A DNA stretch of 25,058 bases. Source: Methylococcaceae bacterium UBA4132. GTDB taxonomy: Bacteria > Pseudomonadota > Gammaproteobacteria > Methylococcales > Methylomonadaceae. Below the pieces are notes generated by a model that was given only the letters and a program-made list of their open reading frames with translations, searched no databases and was not told the DNA's origin. Positions 6,012-13,011 of the stretch are shown piece after piece (position 1 is the first letter of the stretch; each line of letters begins with the position of its first letter). The stretch covers positions 1 through 25,058 of the forward strand of contig DFWO01000025.1 of assembly GCA_002380945.1 (NCBI GenBank), in the 5' to 3' direction. A program made the position numbers and the translations under genes.

Positions 6012-7409
6012 CACTGCCATTAAGTTAAGAAAAATCGCCATTAAAAACAATGCTTTTTCTTGCGTTTTTGAAAGATCAATAAAGCCCTAGGTGATGATTT
6101 TCGCCTAGTGGGGTTACGCCCATGCCGTTGGGATAAGGGGTTTTTAAGAAATAAAGTGGTGAGTTGTTGCATTAAAGTCTCGGTATCGAGCTGACTAAAC
6201 AGTAAATCGAACGCCTGATTTTTAATGACGTTAAAAGAGACCGCACGGTTGACCGTTTGAGGATGGCGAGTATTTCTGTCATCCAAGTGTGCTTGTGCGG
6301 TATCGGTGAGTATCGATTCTAAGCCCGTTAGGTAAATAGTGGCATAAAAATCTTGTTGGATGGCTTCAACGCTTTGACCCGTGAAGTTTTCTAAGGCTAG
6401 GCGAGTTTTTAGGATGCCATAAAAAGTTTCAATACCCCAGCGCAGACGGTACAGTTCGGCAAAATCCGCACTGGGGTAAGTGTGTTCATCCAGTAACGAG
6501 GTGACTAGAATCTCGGCTTCGCCTGTTTTCAGCATCACCCGCACAAAGCGCACGGTGATTGTTTCGGGTAAGCCCCGTTGGCGAATGTCAGCTTTATGAC
6601 CATCTGGCGGTATTATTGTCACCACCTGGCTAGCCAGCCCTTTACCCTTGGCGAGTTGACGAGCCGTGTTGAAAGAATGGGCGGTACAACGAATCACAAA
6701 CGCGCGTTGTCGATGGCAAAGTTCGGCCATCATGCGATAAGACGGGTAGTTGCGATCCATCAATAGCAAATCAGTCGCGATGGTGTGTTGCAAATGGGCA
6801 ATGGCTAAATCCACTTCGTAGGCTTTAGCAGGGGCGAGGGTGGCATCCACTGCGATGCGATTTAACACGTCGTACAACACGGACGCGGTGCCATAACAAT
6901 GCTCACCGGGTTGCTTATCTTTGCCATTGGTATAAGCAATCGTACCAAACGTCTTGCTCGTCTCTTCTGTATGCGGCAACATCACCATTGAACCATCCAC
7001 CGCGAGGACACGAAAGCCCAAAAATTGCCGATAATCGCCCTCTGCAACCATCGGTTCAACAATCCCTTTTTGATTCAATTCAATAAACGCCGTGTGCTTC
7101 AGTTTGTAACGGGCTTGGCAAAACGCACTGGCTGTCACCGTTTCCCTTTCCAACCATAACATCGCTTCATTGACCACGTTCTACAAGGACTTTACACTTT
7201 TTCTCAGTATCATCACCAAGACCAATTCAAACGGCAATTGCCTCACTCGCGTAAACGCTTCTTTCGCTATTCGGTGTCTGTCTTTAAAACGCTCGCTACT
7301 CATCAGCTTTCGATTTAGGTCTATCATCCTGCTTTTTTACACATATCAGTTTTCAAATACTTGTATTATCAGCTATTTTTTGTGCCGCTTGCTTAACTTA
7401 ATGGCAGTG
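6012..7409 (-). mobile_element. IS4-family insertion sequence
   Basis: A 1398-bp element bounded by perfect 18-bp terminal inverted repeats (CACTGCCATTAAGTTAAG at 6012-6029 and its complement at 7392-7409) and an 11-bp target duplication. It carries one transposase frame on the minus strand. It inserted between the end of ardC and the promoter of the 5396-5824 gene without breaking either. The intact ends and duplication suggest a recent insertion, while the transposase has an internal stop, so movement would need suppression or a helper copy elsewhere. Confidence 0.93.
6041..7303 (-). pseudogene. IS4-family transposase with internal amber stop
   Basis: The full frame starts at the ATG at 7301-7303. 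It reads 40 codons, meets TAG at 7181-7183, then continues in the same frame to the stop at 6041, about 420 residues in all. Residues just before the stop (FTRVRQLPFELVLVMIL, then KSVKSL) match the usual N-terminal region of IS4 transposases. After it come the DDE parts: LAVDGSMVMLP (first Asp), LLMDRNYPSYRMM (second Asp) and the YREK-type signature YRLRWGIETFYGILK with the catalytic Glu. TAG differs from CAG (Gln) by one base. A GTG at 7177 could restart translation and give a 378-residue protein lacking the N-terminal region, which probably includes DNA-binding parts. Confidence 0.85.
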
Positions 7410-7420
7410 GGTCGTTAGCT
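7410..7420. repeat. Target-site duplication, right
   Basis: An exact copy of 6001-6011, immediately outside the right inverted repeat. Confidence 0.9.
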
Positions 7421-7444
7421 TCCCTGCCAACTTCTAAGTTAATT

Positions 7445-8311
7445 TTATGCTGGACTATTAACAGTATTATTAAAAATAAATTCATAGGCTAAACTGGCTT
7501 GTTTGCAGGCTGTAAAAATAGCCGTTTTGTCGTTTTTAAGCACTTTTAGCCAACTTTCTAAATAAGCCGCATGGTTTTCAATTGTTGCATCAATAAAACC
7601 AATAGCCCCAACAACAAAAGCCGCGCCTAGTTCTGCCACTAATTCTTCAAAGGCATAGCTTTCGCTTCCGAAGCGTTTGCCGAAATTACGGTTTAAGCGT
7701 GACTCATGTCCCGTCCAATGGGTTAGTTCATGTAATGCAGTGGCATAATAGCTTGATTCGTTAAAAAAACGGTTTTTAGCTGGCAAAATTATCATGTCAT
7801 GGCTAGGGCTATAAAATGCGCTTTCTCCGCCGTGTTTAATAACTGCCGCGCTTGCCCCTAAGATTTGTTCGGCTTGTTCATTAGGCGAAAATTCTGGGGT
7901 TGCTATAGCGTCCGCTTTGACTAAAGCTAGCCCGTCAATTTGATCGGCGTTAAAAACATAAAAAGATTTGCACATAGGATAAAAACCCGCTTCGCCTGTA
8001 TCTTCTGCCATTCCCTTTTTTTTGACCATTTCAAAATAGACGCACATAGTACCTTTTTCGCCTTTTCTTACTTGTGCGCCCATTTCTGCCGCTTGTTTGT
8101 ACGTTAGCCAAGCGTTGCTTTGGTAATTATTTTCTAGCGAGGCATTCCACAAGAGTAAAATATTAACGCCATTATATTTGATGTTGGTTTTTGCATTAAA
8201 AGGGAAACCGCCTTGTGCTGATTTCATCCACTCTTCACGATAAACATTACCTCCTTTTTCTAAAAGGCTGATTATTTTATCGGTTACTATTTGTCTAACA
8301 TCTGTTGCCAT
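7445..8311 (-). CDS. ardC: ArdC-like antirestriction protein
   Basis: A 288-residue protein, close to the roughly 297 residues of ArdC of plasmid pSa. The N-terminal half (residues about 5-125) is the ArdC-type single-strand DNA-binding domain (DUF1738), with NVYREEW and the YNGVNILLLW, WLTYKQAAEMGAQVRKGEKG segments. The C-terminal half is a zinc-metallopeptidase-like domain: HELTHWTGHESRLNR has the HExxH pair (His194, Glu195, His198), and EELVAELGAAF supplies the likely third ligand near Glu227. ArdC coats incoming single strands and protects them from restriction. The ribosome-binding site AAGGGG sits behind the shared leader hairpin, and the promoter matches those of parA and the 5396-5824 gene. 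Confidence 0.9.
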   Translation of the reverse strand: MATDVRQIVTDKIISLLEKGGNVYREEWMKSAQGGFPFNAKTNIKYNGVNILLLWNASLENNYQSNAWLTYKQAAEMGAQVRKGEKGTMCVYFEMVKKKGMAEDTGEAGFYPMCKSFYVFNADQIDGLALVKADAIATPEFSPNEQAEQILGASAAVIKHGGESAFYSPSHDMIILPAKNRFFNESSYYATALHELTHWTGHESRLNRNFGKRFGSESYAFEELVAELGAAFVVGAIGFIDATIENHAAYLESWLKVLKNDKTAIFTACKQASLAYEFIFNNTVNSPA

Positions 8312-8407
8312 TTTCTACCCCTTAGCCTTCGGCTAAATCAGTTGATTTTCTTAAGAGCCATCCCCTTAAGATTTGACTATTGTATTATTTTGCGCGTATT
8401 TAGTCAA
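8312..8407 (-). promoter_or_regulatory. Shared control module, ardC copy
   Basis: On the minus strand: TTGACT (8402-8407), 17-bp spacer, TACAAT (8379-8384). The operator at 8350-8370 has arms CTTAAGGG and CTCTTAAG. The leader stem TTAGCC, GAA, GGCTAA precedes AAGGGG and the ATG at 8311. From -35 to SD it is nearly identical to the 5825-5921 copy, though the DNA upstream of -35 differs. Confidence 0.8.
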
Positions 8408-8676
8408 GAAAATATCATTAAAAATTCCCCTCTTTTTACTGTTTATCCTTTACCCCACGCGGTTTGTGTTAGCCAATGCCTACTTTCACCCCCACTTCTT
8501 TTTTTGGCGTTTCTTTGTTTTCTCATATGCGAAAAATCAGATATACCATTTTTTAAACAATCATAGAACAACAACAACATTTTTTGCTTGTCGTTTGTTG
8601 TTTGTTTTTTAACAATATTTGTTCTTTAATGTTTAGAGAGCCTTGAAAGCCACGTGCAGCTTGGTGTTTAGAGTCT
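8408..8676. other. Noncoding origin-proximal DNA, AT-rich
   Basis: The stretch between the ardC promoter and the iterons has no convincing gene; small frames here lack ribosome-binding sites or family resemblance. It holds the third palindrome copy (8518-8535). From about 8565 to 8640 it is very AT-rich with GTTTGTTG-type runs, suiting the unwinding element of an iteron origin. I saw no clear DnaA box (TTATCCACA). Confidence 0.5.
8518..8535. repeat. 18-bp palindrome variant, copy 3
   Basis: TTTTCTCATATGCGAAAA differs from the perfect palindrome by one base. It lies about 110 bp upstream of the ardC promoter, with the TTGGCGTT-type flank also seen beside copy 2. It is the only copy with no terminator next to it. 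Confidence 0.75.
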
Positions 8677-8820
8677 AACTATGGAGTAAAAGGGTGTGAA
8701 CTATGGAGTAAAAGGGTGTGAACTATGGAGTAAAAGGGTGTGAACTATGGAGTAAAAGGGTGTGAACTGTGGGGTAAAAGGGTGTGAACTGTGGGGTAAA
8801 AGGGTGTGAACTGTGGAATG
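8677..8820 (+). repeat. 22-bp iterons of the replication origin
   Basis: Six full 22-bp direct repeats start at 8677, 8699, 8721, 8743, 8765 and 8787, with a partial seventh at 8809. The first four read AACTATGGAG, TAAAAGGGTGTG. The fifth and sixth, nearest rep, read AACTGTGGGG in the first part. Spacing, identity and position before a Rep_3 gene mark them as initiator-binding sites that start replication and limit copy number. Confidence 0.93.
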
Positions 8821-8832
8821 ATTATTTTATAT

Positions 8833-8863
8833 TCCATAGTTTTATGATATACTGGAAACTATA
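8833..8863 (+). promoter_or_regulatory. rep promoter with inverted half-iterons
   Basis: An extended -10, TGATATACT (hexamer 8848-8853), lies between inverted copies of the iteron start: TCCATAGTTT (8833-8842) and AAACTAT (8856-8862). Rep dimers binding such inverted half-sites repress rep in pSC101- and R6K-like plasmids. The -35 is weak. Confidence 0.65.
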
Positions 8864-8890
8864 ATCTGTAATTACTGCTAGAACATCCCT

Positions 8891-10183
8891 ATGCAAGTTG
8901 TGAAACTACCAGAAAATATTATTCGCAAAAGTAACGAACTCGTTGTTGCTTGTCACAAATTAAATCTTTCAGAGCAAAGGCTTCTTGTACTTCTTACTTC
9001 TGCAATATCGCCAGACGACGAGGATTTTAAGGATTACGAATTAAGAGTATCTGACTTTGCGGAAATGTTTAACCTTGAGCTAAGTGGCTTATATGTAGAT
9101 TTACAAAATGCTGCACAAAGCCTCATGAAACAGCAAATTAAATTTAATGGCGATAATGAGGTAGAAGTTATCAACTGGCTTTCTTATATTAAATATATGA
9201 AAGGTTCTGGCATTGTCAAACTTCGATTCGACAAAGCTTTGAAGCCATATTTATTGCAACTTAAAAGCCATTACACACAATATAAGTTGAGTTCCGTTGT
9301 TGCTTTTAAATGCCAATACAGCATGAGGATTTATGAGCTTTTGAAGATGGAAGCATTCAAAGCCAATAAACGCGGTCAATTTGAGCGATTTTTTGAAATA
9401 TCAGAATTGCGGTCAATTTTAGGCGTTGATGATAAGGTTTATCCTGTATTTGCCGACTTCAAGAGATACCTAATTGAACCAGCGATGCGTGAAGTTACCA
9501 AAGAAACCGATTTAACCATTGACGATATTAAATACGGAAAAACAGGGCGAAAAATCACAAATGTGATTTTTGTAGTCACTACTCGTTGTTCAGATGATGA
9601 AAAAAAGGTACTGAAAACAGATCAGAACACAAAGCCCGAAGTTCACAGGCTCATTGAAGCACTGCCACCCGACAAAAAAAGCGAAGTCTGTCCAGTAATT
9701 AATTCCCTTGTTGAGTTTGGAATCAGTCTTCCAGTTGCTAACACCATCAAGAATACTCACGATGTAGAAAAGATAAATCGAAACATTGCCTATACAGTGG
9801 CTAAAAAACAGGCTGGAGAGATAAAAAGGAATTTCGCGGGTTATTTGAATAGTGCTATAGAAAAAGACTACGGTGCGGCGGCAAATCAAGGATCGCTCTT
9901 TGATGTTGTGTCGAGTGTAGCCATAGCCACTAAAAGTATTAGTAGGAATAATGGCGAGAAAAACGAAAAAGATAAAATGAAGCAAGTGCTTCATGATTTT
10001 TCGTTACTTCCGCAGGATAGGCAGGAAGAAATACAAAATGAATTTCTTGCTCGTTGTTGTAAGTCGGATGCCGCCGCTGAATTGATAATGAAACAAAGCA
10101 AAATAGATGGTAAGTCGTTTTATTCATACCCTGTCATTGAGTTTCGGCTCTTGAAATTTATTATTGATAATAAAATATGCTAA
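8891..10183 (+). CDS. Rep_3-family replication initiator
   Basis: A 430-residue initiator. The first 230 residues show the two winged-helix domains of the Rep_3 family: KLPENIIRKSNELV, LNLSEQRLLVLL and LRVSDFAEMF in the first, then YSMRIYELLKMEAF, FFEISELRSILGV and FKRYLIEPAMREV in the second. It would bind the upstream iterons as a monomer and repress itself as a dimer. The protein is longer than usual (many relatives have about 300 residues); the last 190 residues form an extension with no motif I recognise. Start ATG 8891 is the first in frame and suits the promoter at 8848-8853, though its SD is poor. Confidence 0.9.
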   Translation: MQVVKLPENIIRKSNELVVACHKLNLSEQRLLVLLTSAISPDDEDFKDYELRVSDFAEMFNLELSGLYVDLQNAAQSLMKQQIKFNGDNEVEVINWLSYIKYMKGSGIVKLRFDKALKPYLLQLKSHYTQYKLSSVVAFKCQYSMRIYELLKMEAFKANKRGQFERFFEISELRSILGVDDKVYPVFADFKRYLIEPAMREVTKETDLTIDDIKYGKTGRKITNVIFVVTTRCSDDEKKVLKTDQNTKPEVHRLIEALPPDKKSEVCPVINSLVEFGISLPVANTIKNTHDVEKINRNIAYTVAKKQAGEIKRNFAGYLNSAIEKDYGAAANQGSLFDVVSSVAIATKSISRNNGEKNEKDKMKQVLHDFSLLPQDRQEEIQNEFLARCCKSDAAAELIMKQSKIDGKSFYSYPVIEFRLLKFIIDNKIC

Positions 10184-10226
10184 TTTAATGACTTTACATA
10201 ACTAATCACATTATTTCTATATCATT

Positions 10227-10577
10227 ATGACTAGCAATAACGAACATACAGAGCAACAACTTACTTCTGCAGAAGAAGAAAAGTTACTAGCTTTTTCAAA
10301 AAGCGAGCTAGAAAATTTGGCTGAGAAAGTGAGCAAAGCTATAAAACACAAAGAAGCCGAAGAAAGACAAGGTATGATAACCTTAATTGAGGATTTAGCT
10401 AGGCAAGCAAATATTGGTGTTGAATTTTATGATTTAGAAAGTCGCAAAAAAGAGTTACCAATTCAATACAGGCATCCAGATAATCCAAGTCAAACATGGA
10501 GAGGGCGCGGAATAATGCCACGATGGTTACAAGATGAGATAGCGAAAGGACGCAAAAAGGAAGATTTTAAAATTTAA
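10227..10577 (+). CDS. H-NS-like nucleoid protein
   Basis: A 116-residue H-NS/StpA-family protein. The N-terminal 60 residues are charged and helical, as for the oligomerisation domain. The C-terminal DNA-binding domain begins with the YRHPDNPSQTW segment and contains the RGRG loop that enters the minor groove, then PRWLQDEI and a KKEDFKI end. Plasmid H-NS proteins silence AT-rich genes and reduce the fitness cost of a new plasmid. Given the AT-rich intergenic DNA here, it may silence the neighbouring transfer genes. It follows rep by 43 bp and precedes a broken paralogue. Confidence 0.88.
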   Translation: MTSNNEHTEQQLTSAEEEKLLAFSKSELENLAEKVSKAIKHKEAEERQGMITLIEDLARQANIGVEFYDLESRKKELPIQYRHPDNPSQTWRGRGIMPRWLQDEIAKGRKKEDFKI

Positions 10578-10636
10578 TACCTCATTTATTTTTAGTTTAA
10601 AATAGCCTTTTTAATTTAGATATAAGTGGCTTATTA

Positions 10637-11033
10637 GTGAATATAGAAAACAAAGAGGAGCAGGAAATATTAAAAAATACTTCGGCTTTAATGAAAAAGT
10701 TTGATGAGTTTGGTCATCAGGATCTATCTATAGACGAGGTGTATGAATTGATTATAAGTCTCTTTGAAATTGTTTTGTCTAAAGAGAATGAAACGCGACA
10801 AGCCAAAGAAAGAGCGATAAAAATGCTCGCCAATTCCTTAGGCTATGGTGTTGCATTCACAGATTTAAGTGCCTCATCTATTCAGAAGAAAAAAGTCGCT
10901 CCAAAGTACAGAAACCCACAGAATCACAGTGAAACAGTGAAACAGTGAAACAGTGAGAGGAGGTAAGGCTTCGTGGTTACAAGATCATCTTAACTTAGGA
11001 GGAAAAAAGGAAAAGTTAAAGATAATCAATTAG
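10637..11033 (+). pseudogene. Second H-NS-like gene, frameshifted by 8-bp repeats
   Basis: A GTG start at 10637 gives an H-NS-like N-terminal part and the start of the DNA-binding domain (KYRNPQNHSETV), then stops at 10946-10948. In another frame the domain resumes after the repeat array at 10927-10958: SETV again, then RGGKASWLQDHL and GGKKEKLKI, to TAG at 11031-11033. The SETV peptide is encoded in both frames exactly 16 bases apart, which is two extra CAGTGAAA units. Removing two units, or adding one, restores the frame. As written, the product is a 103-residue dimerising fragment without a full DNA-binding domain, which could poison H-NS oligomers. The domain is two residues shorter than in the 10227-10577 protein. 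Confidence 0.8.
10927..10958 (+). repeat. 8-bp tandem repeat CAGTGAAA, four units
   Basis: Three perfect CAGTGAAA units at 10927, 10935 and 10943 and a fourth, CAGTGAGA, at 10951. Eight is not a multiple of three, so each gain or loss changes the frame of the H-NS-like gene it interrupts, as in contingency loci. Confidence 0.9.
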
Positions 11034-11051
11034 TCTAGCTTTGAGCTGAGG

Positions 11052-11076
11052 AAAGTCCCGAAAGGGGCTTTTTTTT
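11052..11076 (+). terminator. Intrinsic terminator after the H-NS-like genes
   Basis: AAAGTCCC, GAAA, GGGGCTTT and a run of Ts: an 8-bp stem with one G-U pair and a GAAA tetraloop, 18 bp past the restored stop. It separates this region from the transfer operon. Confidence 0.88.
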
Positions 11077-11130
11077 GCTCTTTTGAATGAGTAATTAGTT
11101 TTTATAATTGAGTTTTATATTGCTATTAAA

Positions 11131-11164
11131 TTGAATTATATTGATGATTAAATTAAAATATAAT
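11131..11164 (+). promoter_or_regulatory. Probable promoter of the virB1 operon
   Basis: TTGAAT (11131-11136), 17 bp, TAAAAT (11154-11159). An overlapping TATAAT at 11159-11164 is an alternative -10. The region is extremely AT-rich, so H-NS binding is likely. Confidence 0.5.
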
Positions 11165-11196
11165 CTATTTTTAATTCCATTATTAGACTCTTAGAT

Positions 11197-11853
11197 ATGG
11201 TTGGTTTTGTTGATATGGCGCAACATTGCGCCCCTTCCTTCGGTGTTTCCACGCTGGCGGCGATTGTTAGAACCGAATCGAATTTTAACCCGCTTGCAAT
11301 CGGAGTAAATGTAAAAAAGAACACGCCAAAGCCAAAAATAGAACTCCCTAAAACCATGGATGAAGCCATTTCTACGGCAAACTGGTTGTTAGCACATAAC
11401 TACAACATAGACATGGGGCTTGGTCAGATAAATAGCTCTAATTTGTCGAGATTAGGATTAACTGTTGATGATATGTTTAATCCGTGTTCAAACATTAAAA
11501 CGGCTGGGGTCATACTAAAGGGTAATTATCAGTCCGCACTTAAAGATGATTCAGACGAGCAAGACGCACTTTACGCGGCGATTTCTGCTTATAACACAGG
11601 TTCTAAAACTAAAGGCTTTAGTAACGGGTATGTTAAAAGTGTTCTTAATAATGCAAACATTGCCAATATCAGTAGTGTTGATATTAAAGTTCCAGATTTA
11701 ATCAAAAACACTGATATTTCTGTTAAATCCTCAGAATCTACATCGGTTAAATTAGCTGAATCCTCGCCAAAAAAAGAAGATTCCCCAGAAAATAAAATAA
11801 TGGTTTATGGAGACGATAAACCGCCACTAGAAAATAAAACAATGGTGTATTAA
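11197..11853 (+). CDS. virB1: VirB1-like lytic transglycosylase
   Basis: A 218-residue VirB1-type transglycosylase, which opens peptidoglycan for assembly of the T4SS. The catalytic Glu is in IVRTESNFNPLAIG near residue 27, followed by DMGLGQINSSNL near 92 and AISAYNTGSKTKG near 130, the normal order of the SLT fold. No signal peptide is seen from this ATG, as in several annotated VirB1 proteins. The tail after residue 165 is polar, with a short duplicated ENK(I/T)MVY motif ending the protein. The stop overlaps the next ATG (TAATG), coupling it to the Omp85-like gene. Confidence 0.9.
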   Translation: MVGFVDMAQHCAPSFGVSTLAAIVRTESNFNPLAIGVNVKKNTPKPKIELPKTMDEAISTANWLLAHNYNIDMGLGQINSSNLSRLGLTVDDMFNPCSNIKTAGVILKGNYQSALKDDSDEQDALYAAISAYNTGSKTKGFSNGYVKSVLNNANIANISSVDIKVPDLIKNTDISVKSSESTSVKLAESSPKKEDSPENKIMVYGDDKPPLENKTMVY

Positions 11854-12989
11854 TGAGTGCGCCATTCAATTTTTCGATCCCGCGAAAATCTTTTTTTTTG
11901 CTGTCCACAAGCCTAGCGATCCTATTTGTTGGTTGTGCTTCTAATGAAGAAGCACAAAAACCCATGTCAGAACCTACGTCTTTATTAGAGTTTAAACCTG
12001 TATCCCCTACACCATCGGCTTTAAAGGATAGGCTTGATTTTGGTGTTGGATGGACGGCATATCGCGGCGCGAATGTTTATGCAACCTACAAAGGTTTTTT
12101 TGATAGTTCGATTGTTGAAGCAAATACTCAACTTGCGTTATCAGACAAGCTAGTAAACGCAAAACAACTTTTTGCTATTCCAAAAAGTTCGTTTGCTGTT
12201 GGCTATTTGGTTTCTTTTCGGGATTTCAAAATTGTTCCGAATGATTCAAGTACAAAAAACCAACAAACCGCGCTTAACGCAATTGGCACAATGACTTTTT
12301 CAGATAGAGAAAGTCTTATTTCAACATTCGGATTTGAAAAAATTAATAGCAAAACAGGCGGCATGGCTGGGGTCACAGGCAATCAGCTTTTTTTTCCGTT
12401 TGCTGTGACATATAGAAAGGATGAGCGCGTTCATCCGCAAATGCCAACTGAAGGCTTGGGTTATTTTCTTAAAACAAACGTGGAATTTTCAGTGTTCGGC
12501 GAGCAGTACATTAAATGCTCTGTAAGGGGACAACTTGATATTCCACTTAATAAATTAATCGCCTCTGAATTAGATAAATTCGCCCTCAGTTTTAAAATTT
12601 TCGCGGGTACTGAAACGAGTTTGAGTAATAACTCTGTTCCGATTGTTAAGCGGTTTTTCTTGGAAAACGGTTCGCCTGTTCGTGGGTATGGCGCAAACGC
12701 CTTTGGCTATAACGCAAGAGGCATTCCAATCGGCGGAGATCAAATGGCGACTGGTTCATCTGAAGTATGGATGCCGTTTTTTCACAAGGATGTGAGGTTT
12801 TACACTTTTTTTGATGCAGGTTTAATGCTGGGTAATGGTATCGAAACAAAGGGGGTAAAAACATCTGTAGGTGTGGGTTTAACATGGGATTCGCCTATCG
12901 GCGCGGTATCCATTTCATACGGGCAAGCGTTAAATAAAAACGCTGTCAATACGCAAGTTATCGGGATTGGTCTCGGTATTAATTATTAA
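11853..12989 (+). CDS. Lipoprotein-signal Omp85-superfamily barrel, no POTRA
   Basis: A 378-residue protein. Residues 1-28 look like a lipoprotein signal: basic start, hydrophobic core FFLLSTSLAILFVG, Cys at 28. After a Pro/Ser-rich linker to about residue 58 the rest looks like an Omp85 (BamA/TamA/TpsB) beta-barrel: a first strand DFGVGWTAYRGANVYATYKG, a PTEGLGYF turn, then VKRFFLENGSPVRGYGANAFG with the VRGY motif (residues about 274-277) that is the Omp85 hallmark, then EVWMPFF, YTFFDAGL and VGLTWDSPIGAVSISYGQAL, ending in Tyr. About 320 residues suit a 16-strand barrel with no room for POTRA domains. It is translationally coupled to virB1 and lies 22 bp before a trimeric autotransporter. 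It may insert that adhesin or act in mating-pair contact. Neither is shown. Confidence 0.82.
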   Translation: MSAPFNFSIPRKSFFLLSTSLAILFVGCASNEEAQKPMSEPTSLLEFKPVSPTPSALKDRLDFGVGWTAYRGANVYATYKGFFDSSIVEANTQLALSDKLVNAKQLFAIPKSSFAVGYLVSFRDFKIVPNDSSTKNQQTALNAIGTMTFSDRESLISTFGFEKINSKTGGMAGVTGNQLFFPFAVTYRKDERVHPQMPTEGLGYFLKTNVEFSVFGEQYIKCSVRGQLDIPLNKLIASELDKFALSFKIFAGTETSLSNNSVPIVKRFFLENGSPVRGYGANAFGYNARGIPIGGDQMATGSSEVWMPFFHKDVRFYTFFDAGLMLGNGIETKGVKTSVGVGLTWDSPIGAVSISYGQALNKNAVNTQVIGIGLGINY

Positions 12990-13011
12990 CCATCAAAATA
13001 GGACTTAATCA

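Noticed and set aside
8677..8820. CRISPR array from the regular 22-bp repeats
   Set aside because: The repeats are contiguous without spacers and lie before a Rep_3 gene, so they are iterons.
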